DNA of 44,428 nucleotides, from NCBI GenBank assembly GCA_945860895.1, contig CAMASK010000018.1, positions 1-44,428 of the forward strand, in the 5' to 3' direction. Position 1 is the stretch's first letter. Every line of letters starts with the position of its first letter. This DNA comes from Bacteriovorax stolpii. Lineage in GTDB: Bacteria > Bdellovibrionota > Bacteriovoracia > Bacteriovoracales > Bacteriovoracaceae. The position numbers and the translations under genes were made by a program. The notes under the pieces were generated by a model. The model did no database searches, was not told the origin of the DNA, and worked only from the letters and a program-made list of their open reading frames with translations. Below are positions 8,099 through 17,251 of this stretch, piece by piece.

Positions 8099-10721
8099 TT
8101 TTTTTATTCTACTGATTCTGTTGCTTGTTGGGTGTTCCAAATCCAAAGACTATTCAACATTTGTAAATGAATTGAAAAAAAACTCCGGGCCCAAAGAAGT
8201 TTACCGGCATCTGGCCAATATTGATGCCACAAAATGCCTTAAAGATATTTTTTCCGTTGATATGGTTAAGTCCGAAATAAAACAATTAGAGATCAAGCAA
8301 GCAAAGGGAACTAAAGTTGAAGGTAAATGGAGGCATCTAAATTTAGCTGATCTATCTATTCCTCAAGCTAATTTTTTAAAAACCTTTGGAGCTTCTCTAG
8401 GGGATTTGAATAATTCAAAAGCATTTGATTATTCAAGTTGCAATGATGTTCCTTGTATAATCAATAAAATTTATCAAAAAGAAAATCATATTGCTGGATA
8501 TGTTCATTACCTCTGGTATTTGAAAATGGGTAGTTATTTATCCGCCTCTAATAATGTCTATGATTCTAAAACGCAAACAAGGCCCGGTATATATAATGGT
8601 AAAGAGTTGCCAGTTTCGGCATATCTATTTAGGGACGAAGAGCTTTATGCTTTTTGGCGACTCATGCTGATGATGAAATCACCCCATACCGTCCTTACTA
8701 AATTAAAAGAAATTACTCGGGTCCCTCAGGGAGAGAGTTTTGATTTTACTGTGGAGAAAAGACAACAATTAGAAAGAGAGAACCTAAGCTTAGTTGCTCA
8801 AGGAAAAAGACCAAAGCCAATTCCCTTAGGTGAAACTTGCGGTCTATCATACTCAAACGGGTATATTATTCTTCAAGATCTTTGCCTGTCAGTAGGTCAG
8901 GATCAAGACTCTGGCAGCTTCTATGATTCTGTTCTGCATGAATTAACTCATCAAGTGGATTTTCACGAAGGAAGCAAATTAAATACTACTCACCGTTCTT
9001 TTAAAAGTGATTATCTTGAGCTGTCTGGTTTTTGGTTAGAAGAGTATAAAAATGAAAGAAATGAAACTATTCGCCAATGGAAACTAAATGCAAATGCCAA
9101 GCTTCCAAGTGCTTACGGAGGAACATCTCCTGCTGAAAATTTCGCAGAAACCATTTCCTTGTTTCGTACTAAGGGAACTTTGACTAAAACTAAAATTTCT
9201 GAGATTCATTGGGCATTTACCTCCAAAAATTACTTTGCTGATAAGTCTTTTGATAAAACTACGATCATAAAAAATTGGATTAATACCCAAAGTTCTCTTC
9301 TGGCGCAACTTTCCCTTAAGGCCGTAAGTGATTGCTCAAAAAGTAATGTCCCTTCAATTTCAACTTATTTCAGGCCAGCTGACTTCACTTTGACTACTCT
9401 GCCATCAATGATTAATTGTCTTGGTGCCAAGGCGATTGAGATTTCACAAGATGTTTCTAGTAAAATCAAAATCAGCGAACCCGATGGATGTAGTATTTTA
9501 AATGAATACAATATGAGAGATGACTGGGAACCAGCCTTGAAATCCCAACTTTCTTCTTTTATGTCAAAATACTTGAATGAATTGCAAAATGATAAAACTT
9601 ACTTCGCAAAAGTTCAGAGTTTCTATGACAGGATTCCGGACATAGGTCTTGCTAATAAAGCCTACCTGGAATGTTACCAAGAAGACTTAGAGGAAGACTG
9701 CTACAATCAAGAGGTTCATAAATTAGCCTTGCTGGAAGTTGCTTCCTTAAATCTTCCTGAAGTCCATGCAAGTGAGCTGGCCAATCTTTATCTTGCGAGC
9801 CATCCTTATTTGAATACAGAGCAGTACATGAAAGAAATCTATCGCTCTTTTGTCCTGTCACACTCTGAGATTGTGAATCAAGCGGCGCTAGATATCTGGG
9901 CGACCTGTGAAAAAATGGGTATCAGTGATGAGGTTAGTCCTGAGGGAAGATTTTTTACAATTAGTGATGGATATATGGTGAGCTCCCTTTATAACTGCAT
10001 CAATGCCAAATTTTACGATACGGTAAAAGAGATTGTCAGGGATCTTTCTGTTGATGGCATTAAGGTCCAGCATCCCAAAGAAGAAATGATTCTTTATTCA
10101 GAAGTGATTCCTACATTACAGAGAACTTTACTTTCCCTCTTTGCTCAAAAGAAGGAGAGAGAAGGTAGACAGATTCGGAGCTATGTTGAAAAAGATGAGG
10201 GAAATTTAAGAAAAGAAATTCTTAGTAATTTTAGCTGGGTTAAAAATATTTCCAGTAATGCTGCAATAATTGACGATTGTCACGCCTTGGCTTTCTCAAA
10301 AATAACTTTCCCTTTATTGTATCAAACTAAAGCACAAGCTTTTGGGGTATTAGTTCAAAATTCTTGTCAGGATGTCCAGATGAGTAATGAATTTAACTTC
10401 TGGACTGAAGAATCAAAATCAGTCTTTGAAGAAAAATCATTAGAATCGCTTCAAAATTTAGTCCTCTCATATGCCACTGCCAAAGCGAAAGATTGCTTAG
10501 TGCAATACCCAAATGACACTAATCTTAATCGTATTAAGCATAAAACGAATAGAGATGCTTGTCTGATGAATTCCTGGACAGCAATTGAAGATCAAGCAAT
10601 TAAAATTTTTTCTTCTGATCCATTGGTGATTAAATTTAAAATTGATCCTGAATCACTTAGAGTTAAGCTTGAGGCAAATAGACGCAAAAATCAAGTCAGG
10701 ATTATGAAAGAAAATTTTTAA
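8085..10721 (+). CDS. Large lipoprotein with HExxH metalloprotease motif
   Basis: The 878-residue protein starts with a lipoprotein signal (ILLLVGCS). A zinc-protease signature VLHELTHQVDFHE lies at His285-Glu286-His289, and the block PAENFAET (Glu351 or Glu355), about 65 residues later, could supply a third ligand as in gluzincins. The C-terminal 500 residues are helical, rich in cysteines, and match no family I recognise. It overlaps the preceding lipoprotein gene and is probably translated from the same message. Placement is the periplasmic face of a membrane. The protease call rests on one motif plus a plausible third ligand; the substrate is unknown. Its stop shares the TTAA at 10718-10721 with the convergent tgt stop. 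Confidence 0.75.
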   Translation: MKKNNFFILLILLLVGCSKSKDYSTFVNELKKNSGPKEVYRHLANIDATKCLKDIFSVDMVKSEIKQLEIKQAKGTKVEGKWRHLNLADLSIPQANFLKTFGASLGDLNNSKAFDYSSCNDVPCIINKIYQKENHIAGYVHYLWYLKMGSYLSASNNVYDSKTQTRPGIYNGKELPVSAYLFRDEELYAFWRLMLMMKSPHTVLTKLKEITRVPQGESFDFTVEKRQQLERENLSLVAQGKRPKPIPLGETCGLSYSNGYIILQDLCLSVGQDQDSGSFYDSVLHELTHQVDFHEGSKLNTTHRSFKSDYLELSGFWLEEYKNERNETIRQWKLNANAKLPSAYGGTSPAENFAETISLFRTKGTLTKTKISEIHWAFTSKNYFADKSFDKTTIIKNWINTQSSLLAQLSLKAVSDCSKSNVPSISTYFRPADFTLTTLPSMINCLGAKAIEISQDVSSKIKISEPDGCSILNEYNMRDDWEPALKSQLSSFMSKYLNELQNDKTYFAKVQSFYDRIPDIGLANKAYLECYQEDLEEDCYNQEVHKLALLEVASLNLPEVHASELANLYLASHPYLNTEQYMKEIYRSFVLSHSEIVNQAALDIWATCEKMGISDEVSPEGRFFTISDGYMVSSLYNCINAKFYDTVKEIVRDLSVDGIKVQHPKEEMILYSEVIPTLQRTLLSLFAQKKEREGRQIRSYVEKDEGNLRKEILSNFSWVKNISSNAAIIDDCHALAFSKITFPLLYQTKAQAFGVLVQNSCQDVQMSNEFNFWTEESKSVFEEKSLESLQNLVLSYATAKAKDCLVQYPNDTNLNRIKHKTNRDACLMNSWTAIEDQAIKIFSSDPLVIKFKIDPESLRVKLEANRRKNQVRIMKENF

Positions 10722-11848
10722 TCTCTTTTATATCCATCTAAGAATTGTTTTTTAAATTCGACATACCGATCTTCAAAGATCGCTTCTCTCGCCCTTGAGG
10801 CCAGAGATTTATAAAATGAAATATTGTGAGCGGTTGCGAGAATTTGACCCAGAATTTCATTGGAATCAAATAAATGCTTAATATAAGCGCGTGTAAAATT
10901 CGTATTTACGTAATCTTTTAGATTAGGTTCAATCGGAAAAAAATCTCTCCGATAGTTCTTGTGCTCAATGCGTATTTTTCCTCGATTGGTAAAAAGGGTC
11001 CCGCCACGGGCAAATTTCGTTGGAATAATACAGTCACTCATATCAATTCCGTTTTCCCATATCATCAGAAGATCTTCCGGCATTCCCACACCCATAACGT
11101 AGCGTGGTTTATCTTTTGGCATAAGTGGAGCAGTGAACTTCACGACTTTCTCCATATGCTCAGGGCCCTCACCAACGGAAACTCCACCAATGGCGTAGCC
11201 AGGTAAATTTCTTTTCGTCACTTCCTCAATACAGATTTCACGGTATTTATCGTAAACGCCACCTTGTACAATTCCAAACAGGGCCTGGTTCGGCTTCGTC
11301 CATGCCTCAATACATCGATCAAGCCAACGATGAGTTCTTGCAATTGAGTTTTCCACATATTTTTCTGTGGCAGGATAAGGAATACATTCGTCAAAGGCCA
11401 TCATGATATCTGAGCCAAGATTCTGTTGAACCTGAATGGAGATTTCAGGGGTAAGAAGAACGTTCTCGCCCTTTGCTCCTTTGAAGTTCGCACCCTCTTC
11501 AGTGATGGAATTTTTTTGAAGTGAGAAAACCTGAAAGCCACCTGAGTCAGTTAGAATAGGACGATCCCAACCCATAAATTTATGGAGACCACCGGCCTTG
11601 GCCACGAGCTCTGAGCCAGGAGTTAAATGCAAGTGGTATGTATTTGAGAGCATGATTTGAATATTTAAATCAACCAGCTCTTTTGGTTGAAGGGCCTTAA
11701 TAGCTCCATGTGTTCCCACTGGCATGAATACTGGTGTCTCAATCGGTCCATGGGGAGTTTCAATAATTCCGGCCCGGGCACCACAATGTTTGTCTGTGTG
11801 TTGAAGAGTGAATTTAAAATGGCTGTTAACTTCTGAACGTACATTCAT
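10718..11848 (-). CDS. tgt: tRNA-guanine transglycosylase, lacking the zinc-site cysteines
   Basis: Tgt exchanges guanine 34 for preQ1 in GUN anticodons during queuosine synthesis. The catalytic set is intact: Asp101 in DSGGFQVFSL, Asp153 in AFDECIPYP, the GIVQGG and GYAIGG pocket loops, and the nucleophile Asp272 in SDCIIPTK. The C-terminal zinc motif C-x-C-x-x-C, usually just before the R-A-Y-hydrophobic-x-H-L block, is replaced by Leu310, Asp312 and Asn315. The fourth ligand, His341 (ATAHNISFY), remains. PTK-FARGG also departs from the common PTRNARNG. Length (376) is normal and the frame is unbroken, so this looks like a natural variant. queE lies 13 kb away in the same window. Confidence 0.9.
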   Translation of the reverse strand: MNVRSEVNSHFKFTLQHTDKHCGARAGIIETPHGPIETPVFMPVGTHGAIKALQPKELVDLNIQIMLSNTYHLHLTPGSELVAKAGGLHKFMGWDRPILTDSGGFQVFSLQKNSITEEGANFKGAKGENVLLTPEISIQVQQNLGSDIMMAFDECIPYPATEKYVENSIARTHRWLDRCIEAWTKPNQALFGIVQGGVYDKYREICIEEVTKRNLPGYAIGGVSVGEGPEHMEKVVKFTAPLMPKDKPRYVMGVGMPEDLLMIWENGIDMSDCIIPTKFARGGTLFTNRGKIRIEHKNYRRDFFPIEPNLKDYVNTNFTRAYIKHLFDSNEILGQILATAHNISFYKSLASRAREAIFEDRYVEFKKQFLDGYKRD

Positions 11849-11919
11849 AGGTGAACTATCCTTGGCGTAAGTTGTTTTCCAGAGGCCTGGGCCCCGGCAT
11901 TTCCAGTAAGGAAGTAATT

Positions 11920-12447
11920 ATGTGGCGACCTTATCAAATCCTTTGGCCTTTGTTTAGCCTTTTCATAGTGAGAGTAGATCTTACAGACCTTAGTCCCATG
12001 ACTTTTTCAGTGCAAATTCTCAAGGTTTATGATGGAGACACTGTCCTAGTCAGAAAAGGTGCCTTTGAGCATAAAGTTCGTTTATCTCGAATCGATGCCC
12101 CCGAAAAAGGTCAGCCTTATTTAACTGGTTCTGGGGATGCTGGAAAGATGGCAGGGGAGTGCTTAAAAAAGAATCTAAGCAAACATGCCGTTCTGAGAGT
12201 CGGGGGACAGGATATTTACGGCCGGATTTTAGGAGATCTTGATGACGTTAGTTTGAGGTTAGTGCAACAGGGGTGTGTGGCAATTTATCCTCATGCTCAT
12301 TTTAATTCCTTGAAAGAGAAGTACATTTATTTAGGTGACTATTTTAAAGCACGTAGATTGAAGAAAGGGATATGGGCCTTTGGAGGATTTATGCAACCAA
12401 AGGCTTGGAGAAAGAAAAATAAAAAGAAATTTAAAACACGAATCTAA
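11920..12447 (+). CDS. Thermonuclease (SNase-like) family protein with N-terminal hydrophobic segment
   Basis: This is an exported or membrane-tethered calcium-dependent nuclease of the staphylococcal nuclease fold. Motifs are VYDGDTVLV (Asp38, Asp40), VRLSRIDAPE (Arg54, Glu62) and IYGRILGDL (Arg102), matching the Arg-Glu-Arg catalytic set of the family. A hydrophobic N-terminus (about 5-17) suggests secretion or anchoring. The frame is open back to 11851, but the ATG at 11920 is preceded by AGGAAG at good spacing and leaves a 71-base intergenic region for the divergent tgt promoter, so I place the start there. The tail is very basic (WRKKNKKKFKTRI). It overlaps the convergent membrane-protein gene by 17 bases. 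Confidence 0.85.
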   Translation: MWRPYQILWPLFSLFIVRVDLTDLSPMTFSVQILKVYDGDTVLVRKGAFEHKVRLSRIDAPEKGQPYLTGSGDAGKMAGECLKKNLSKHAVLRVGGQDIYGRILGDLDDVSLRLVQQGCVAIYPHAHFNSLKEKYIYLGDYFKARRLKKGIWAFGGFMQPKAWRKKNKKKFKTRI

Positions 12448-13531
12448 GACCACCAGTTGCGCCCACTATTTCATTTGATAGTGATTTATCAACTTGAACA
12501 AAAACTCTTGTCCAAGCAAGATTGAATTGAAGACCAGCGAAAGCCCGATAAGTAAATGGTGTCACCTTTGCTGAAGTATCAATATTCGCTGATGGTTTTA
12601 CTACAACATCCCTTTGAGTTCCGCAGGCTGTTCCTCCAGTACAAGCAATGGTCGAATTATTTCCATTCAGATCGCCTTTGCCTGAAGCTTTACCCATGTT
12701 GAAATCCATTCCTAATCCAGTATAAAGACTTACGAAATAAAGAAGTTGAACGTCAGTTGAAAGAGCAACTGGAATAGACATGGTAGAGGCTAGAATTGAT
12801 GCTTCTGGAGAACCTGTAATTGTGCCCTGAATGATTTCACCTGTTCCAGAAACTGTCTCATTAACAGTTTCTTTAATTGAGGTCTTAAAATTGAAATCGG
12901 TTTTATTATATTCAAATCCAAAATTAAATTTTACTCCACCCCAGCCTAGGATCTTATTTCCACTGGGCTTAATCCAGTCATAACGAAAGTGTGTACCGAA
13001 AGCGAGCATGTCTGCAGCTATTTCTGATTTTTCGCCATTATCACTATTCAGAGTTTTTTGGAAATTGTAGCTCATGAAGTTGAAGTAGAGATTTAATCGA
13101 TTAGTATCCATTCCTAAAAGATGTTTTGAATTTAGAAAGCCTAAATTAAAACCTACAATTACACCCGGTGCAATTCCTAGACCTGAAAATTCACTATCAC
13201 CAGTTCCATCTGTTTTTTCTAAATCTGCCGCAGCACCTATACCGCCACCAATTAAAAACACATTCATATTTGAAGCATAATCTGTGCCGATGCCTTTACC
13301 CGCCATAACTGATGAATTGGCCATGCCCTCCATCAATCGATCGGGGGTACCATTGGGAAACTCCTTATTCACTTGATTCTTAGCATCTAGCACAGCAGAA
13401 TCCACGACGGCTTTTACAGCAGCGAATGCATCCAGGCCATCGTAGTCTACGACTTCGATATCAAAGATTTGGGCATAGGTTGAAGTCGTTAAGGTGAGGG
13501 TAAGAAAAGTAATCAAAAGCTTTAGTGACAT
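12431..13531 (-). CDS. Exported protein, probable outer-membrane beta-barrel
   Basis: A signal peptide (MSLKLLITFLTLTLTTSTYA) precedes about 345 residues with glycine-rich turns and alternating hydrophobic residues (GIAPGVIVGFNLGF, LNLYFNFMSYNF, VQLLYFVSLYTGLGMDF). It ends in Phe after strand-like segments (VFVQVDKSL, TGGLRFVF). A C-terminal phenylalanine is typical of BAM-assembled barrels. A Thr/Ser/Gly-rich insert and one Cys pair (CTGGTAC) may form an extracellular loop. I do not recognise a specific family. An AT-rich intergenic stretch of about 145 bases separates it from the helicase and probably holds both promoters. Confidence 0.75.
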   Translation of the reverse strand: MSLKLLITFLTLTLTTSTYAQIFDIEVVDYDGLDAFAAVKAVVDSAVLDAKNQVNKEFPNGTPDRLMEGMANSSVMAGKGIGTDYASNMNVFLIGGGIGAAADLEKTDGTGDSEFSGLGIAPGVIVGFNLGFLNSKHLLGMDTNRLNLYFNFMSYNFQKTLNSDNGEKSEIAADMLAFGTHFRYDWIKPSGNKILGWGGVKFNFGFEYNKTDFNFKTSIKETVNETVSGTGEIIQGTITGSPEASILASTMSIPVALSTDVQLLYFVSLYTGLGMDFNMGKASGKGDLNGNNSTIACTGGTACGTQRDVVVKPSANIDTSAKVTPFTYRAFAGLQFNLAWTRVFVQVDKSLSNEIVGATGGLRFVF

Positions 13532-13677
13532 GGGACCATTCCTTATAAAAAAATGAGTATCATAGATTCTACCTTATATTTTAATATGTTGGAGAGAGAA
13601 TTTTTTACCTTTCAGACTGACAAACCTCATTGGAGGTGGTACCCATCGGTTCTTAAATCATTAGCTTAGGAATTTTT

Positions 13678-15066
13678 ATGGCCTTTATCTCTTCACCAAT
13701 GCATCCAGGACTTGAGGGCTTTTTTAAAGAGCATGGTTTAAAAACAGCAACGGCCATTCAAAAAAAAGTGATTCCTGAGATACTTGATCGGAAATCTATT
13801 ATTGTATTATCAGAAACTGGTTCCGGTAAAACTCTGTCTTACGCACTTCCAATTTGCAGTAAATTAAAAACTAAAGAAGATGAAGGCACAAAAAATAATA
13901 TGAAAGGGGCCCCTTATGCTCTGATCGTTGCTCCAACAAGAGAACTTGCAACCCAAATTTACGGAGTCTTTAAAAGTATCTCCCACCATACCAAGCTTCG
14001 GGTTCGTGATATCACAGGAGGCGATACTCATTCTAAAATGAAGTCGACTGCTAATAGCAGTTATGAAATTTTAATTGCCACTCCTGCGCGAATTAAAAGT
14101 GCTCTTCGCCACAAAGAATTAAATCTGAATCAGCTTCAATACGTAATCTTTGATGAAGCAGATCAATTGTTTGATATGGGCTTCAAAAAGGACCTTGATA
14201 CAATTATTGAATATTTTGACATGAACATGACTCAGTTCGGTTTCATTACGGCCACACTTCCAACTGAAGTGGAGCAATTTATCATAGAAAGATTTCCCGA
14301 AATAAAGTTCCAGAAAATTTCAGGAAATTCTGATTCTCATGCTCCTCAGGCCAGAGTTGAAACTTACAATGTCAGTGTTACTCCAGCCGAAAAAAATATG
14401 GTTGTAAAAATGTTCATGGAAAAACAGGCCCAGGGACGCGGAATTATTTTTACTAATCAAAAAAATCAAGCTGAAGAACTGTTCAAGTACTTATCGGAAA
14501 AAATGCCGAAGTTGAAAATGAAACTACTTCATGGGGATTTGGAAATTAAAGAAAGAGAAAGTGCCATTCGCCAGTTTGTTGAAGGTAAAGCGCAGGTACT
14601 GGTTGCAACTGATATTGCTGCACGAGGAATTGATATTAAGGATCTTGTTTGGGTCGTGAATTATGGTCTGCCTAAAACGGCTATTTATTATCTTCATCGT
14701 TGTGGCCGTATTGCGCGTGGTGGGAGAAAGGGCATTATTTATAATTTAGTTGCTGCTCATGATTCAAAAATGATTGGGCAAATTAATGAGGCGATAGCGA
14801 ATCAAAAACATTTAAACCTTGATGTGATTCCAGAAGAAAAAATTAAAGCTCAGGAAAAACGCACGGCCGAAAAACGAGTTGAGCCTAAAGCTCCGGCCAC
14901 TTTCCGCGGTAAGAGCAATAAACCTGCTGAGAGAACAGAACTTCTGGATCATAAAGGTCGCAAAATTACCAAGCCGGGTCGCGGTAGAGCAGCTCTCCAA
15001 GCGGACAGAAAGAAAAAGATTACTGAGGCACCACTTAAGCGTAATCGTGGGATTAAGCGCCGATAA
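13678..15066 (+). CDS. DEAD-box RNA helicase, RhlE-like
   Basis: All core motifs are present: Q motif TAIQKK, Walker A SETGSGKT (Lys51), PTRELA, TPARI, DEAD (159-162), TATLP in place of the usual SAT, ATDIAARGIDI and HRCGRIARGG. The catalytic core covers about residues 1-370 and unwinds RNA duplexes with ATP. The last 90 residues are very basic (FRGKSNKPAE, RRG- and K-rich runs), an RNA-binding tail common in RhlE-type proteins involved in ribosome assembly or RNA decay. The TAT variant in motif III is tolerated in the family. The stop overlaps the convergent patatin gene by 14 bases. Confidence 0.92.
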   Translation: MAFISSPMHPGLEGFFKEHGLKTATAIQKKVIPEILDRKSIIVLSETGSGKTLSYALPICSKLKTKEDEGTKNNMKGAPYALIVAPTRELATQIYGVFKSISHHTKLRVRDITGGDTHSKMKSTANSSYEILIATPARIKSALRHKELNLNQLQYVIFDEADQLFDMGFKKDLDTIIEYFDMNMTQFGFITATLPTEVEQFIIERFPEIKFQKISGNSDSHAPQARVETYNVSVTPAEKNMVVKMFMEKQAQGRGIIFTNQKNQAEELFKYLSEKMPKLKMKLLHGDLEIKERESAIRQFVEGKAQVLVATDIAARGIDIKDLVWVVNYGLPKTAIYYLHRCGRIARGGRKGIIYNLVAAHDSKMIGQINEAIANQKHLNLDVIPEEKIKAQEKRTAEKRVEPKAPATFRGKSNKPAERTELLDHKGRKITKPGRGRAALQADRKKKITEAPLKRNRGIKRR

Positions 15067-16177
15067 AGGCTAGAATTTCATCTTTCATTTTGAAGGTGTC
15101 ATCATACCCAATTTCAATCAGGGGTACTGTATATGATTCATCAAAGGCAAGATAACTCAAAAGATCTAATCCTTCAGTGTCTGAAACTCCGATGCCTTTT
15201 AAAAGATATCTAAAAGTCCCAGGTAATTCCTTATTCAACATTTCCGTCATTTTACCAAGGTCTCTTGAAGGTCTTATCATTAGAATTGGAATGGATTTGA
15301 AATTATCGTTATGACCTTCTCGAATTAATGAGTTCACCTTAGTCAATCGTTCCACATCGCTTTCCAGAGAATCCAAAAAAATCGCGTTCATCATAACACC
15401 TGTTATCTGACCAAGCGTTGGATTTTTAAAAGGTGAGAAGGCGAGATCTTGCATTCTTTTTTGATGATGGGGATATCTTACTCCAATCGCTATGATTTTT
15501 TGTGCGCCTAAATGAATCGCGGGTGAAAGGGGGGTTGTTTGCCTAATGCAACCATCTCCATAGTAACTTTCACCTATTTGTGCGGGAGGAAAGAAAAATG
15601 GAATGGCCGCTGAGGCCATGACATGCTCAACATTTAAATCCTGACGAACTGAAAAACGATCTGTTCGTGACCAATCTTGTATTTCGTCTGAACCTTGGTA
15701 AAAAACGACATTACTTCCAGAATTATAGTTGGTTGTAGAAAGCGCAACTCCATGGAGTGTCTTTCTATCGAGATTTCTCTGAATGTGGCTAAAATCAATT
15801 TCTCTTAAAAGAAGTTTGCGCAAAGGCTCAGTATCAAGCAAGTGATTGATGTGGCTTCCTGAGGAAGTCATTCCACCAAATATAGTCCCACCTAACCATT
15901 TCAGACCAAGCTCTGAAATAGTTCTAGCTCTTAAATCATACACATTTTGTGGTTTAATTCTCTTCCATAAAGACGTTAGATCACTAGTTGCAATATCCCA
16001 ATCTTCGGCATGGGCCGAGAGATACATTGAATTAATTGCTCCGGCAGAATTACCAGTGATGACATCAAATAATTTTTTATCTTTTTTTGTTATTTCATAC
16101 AGAGCTCGAACAGCGCCTACTTGATATGCTGCCCTTGCTCCACCACCTGTCATGACCAACCCTAGCTTAGAACTCAT
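15053..16177 (-). CDS. Patatin-like phospholipase
   Basis: This is a serine lipase of the patatin/RssA group that hydrolyses acyl esters using a Ser-Asp dyad. The oxyanion loop GGGARAAYQVG, nucleophile motif GNSAG (Ser44) and DGC block (Asp208 in YYGDGCIRQ) are intact. No signal peptide is visible, so it is probably cytoplasmic or secreted by another route. The length (374) includes a C-terminal extension of about 120 residues with no recognised motif. It is read toward the helicase gene and shares a 14-base overlap with it. Natural substrates are not predictable from the sequence. Confidence 0.9.
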   Translation of the reverse strand: MSSKLGLVMTGGGARAAYQVGAVRALYEITKKDKKLFDVITGNSAGAINSMYLSAHAEDWDIATSDLTSLWKRIKPQNVYDLRARTISELGLKWLGGTIFGGMTSSGSHINHLLDTEPLRKLLLREIDFSHIQRNLDRKTLHGVALSTTNYNSGSNVVFYQGSDEIQDWSRTDRFSVRQDLNVEHVMASAAIPFFFPPAQIGESYYGDGCIRQTTPLSPAIHLGAQKIIAIGVRYPHHQKRMQDLAFSPFKNPTLGQITGVMMNAIFLDSLESDVERLTKVNSLIREGHNDNFKSIPILMIRPSRDLGKMTEMLNKELPGTFRYLLKGIGVSDTEGLDLLSYLAFDESYTVPLIEIGYDDTFKMKDEILAFIGA

Positions 16178-16246
16178 GTTCTTATTATGCCCTAAGCTGA
16201 AAAAGATGCACTCTTTCTTGTTTTTTTTCGGACTAATCTTGTCAGA

Positions 16247-17125
16247 TTATAGGATGAGTGAAACTGCTTCTGCACTGGCCAGAGGATCAATAAAAGAATC
16301 TCCACAAAGAATGAGATTGGATTGAACTTTATAAAAAGGGATTTCAAGAGGGGTCTCAATTTTGGAGTAGCGCCATTTTTTGAGTTCATACTTGTCTAAT
16401 TCAAGTGCTCCCATCGGGGAGAGTTTAAAAATCTTTAAAATTGCTTCTAAAATAATTTCATCACTTTCGTTAAACCATTTTTCTGAGAATTCATTTGCAA
16501 GCTGGATAATGAGACCATTGGGATGAAGGTCTCTTATATTCATAGGTAAAAATTGATGACCCATGAATTTAAAATTTTCAATATTTGAAGCATTCTTCAT
16601 GACACCCAGAAATATAAGCGCCTTACTATATTTAAGTGTTTCAATTTTTGGCTCTATTTGATTTAGGAGGCAATTTTGATTCAGTAGTTCAAGTGCCTGG
16701 GGAACAGGCGCAGTAATGATTAAATTTTTACATTCAATGGTGAGAGCATTATCTGATTCGAGTAGCCATCCTGTTTTGATCTTTTCAATTTTTTCCAGTC
16801 TCTGTTCTTTGAGTATGTTCTGACCTTGGGCGATGAATTTAGCGAGTTGATTCATCCCACCCTTAACTAGTATTCCTTCAGTCAATATTTCATAATGTAA
16901 TTTTGATTTTATTAATATTTCAACTAATTGATCTGTAGCAGTGAGAAAGGCTGCACCATGATCCAAACCTAATTGATCGATTCTTCTGGTGGCCACTCTG
17001 CCACCCAAGCCCCGGGATTTTTCTAATATTAAAACCTCTTGACCTTTGTCTTTCAAAAGTTTTCCAAGGAAAAGTCCGGTCAGACCTGCCCCTATGATGA
17101 CGGTATTTACTTTAGTTATATTCAT
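16247..17125 (-). CDS. FAD-dependent amine oxidase or renalase-like oxidoreductase
   Basis: The N-terminus carries a Rossmann FAD site, VIIGAGLTGLFLGKLL, and the second dinucleotide-binding block LILEKSRGLGGRVATRR, typical of flavin monooxygenase/renalase-like proteins. DHGAAFLTA follows, as in bacterial renalase-like enzymes. The C-terminal LILCGDSFIDPLASAEAV is the family's FAD-ribityl GD motif. At 292 residues it is short for the group (about 320-340), with the substrate domain somewhat reduced. The substrate is unknown; oxidation of a nicotinamide isomer or an amine are both possible. It lies downstream of an AT-rich divergent region shared with the epimerase gene. Confidence 0.8.
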   Translation of the reverse strand: MNITKVNTVIIGAGLTGLFLGKLLKDKGQEVLILEKSRGLGGRVATRRIDQLGLDHGAAFLTATDQLVEILIKSKLHYEILTEGILVKGGMNQLAKFIAQGQNILKEQRLEKIEKIKTGWLLESDNALTIECKNLIITAPVPQALELLNQNCLLNQIEPKIETLKYSKALIFLGVMKNASNIENFKFMGHQFLPMNIRDLHPNGLIIQLANEFSEKWFNESDEIILEAILKIFKLSPMGALELDKYELKKWRYSKIETPLEIPFYKVQSNLILCGDSFIDPLASAEAVSLIL

Positions 17126-17251
17126 GCATATAGAGATAACTCATCTCGGCGCAACTTCAAAGTCCAAGCTTTTTTATGTCTAATTTTTGTATATACTATA
17201 AGCATAGATACCTAAGTTATGATGCGGTTTATTTAGACAAAAGGGTTTCCA

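Noticed and set aside
11851-11919. Longer start of the nuclease at 11851
   Set aside because: It would leave only 2 bases to the divergent tgt start, whereas the ATG at 11920 has AGGAAG and leaves promoter room.
15059-15066. GCCGATAA octamer at the helicase stop
   Set aside because: It is the end of the helicase coding sequence (R-R-stop), with no -35 and no plus-strand gene downstream.
16192-16389. 65-residue ORF beside the FAD oxidoreductase gene
   Set aside because: Out of frame with the FAD oxidoreductase gene it mostly overlaps, with no ribosome site or family motif.
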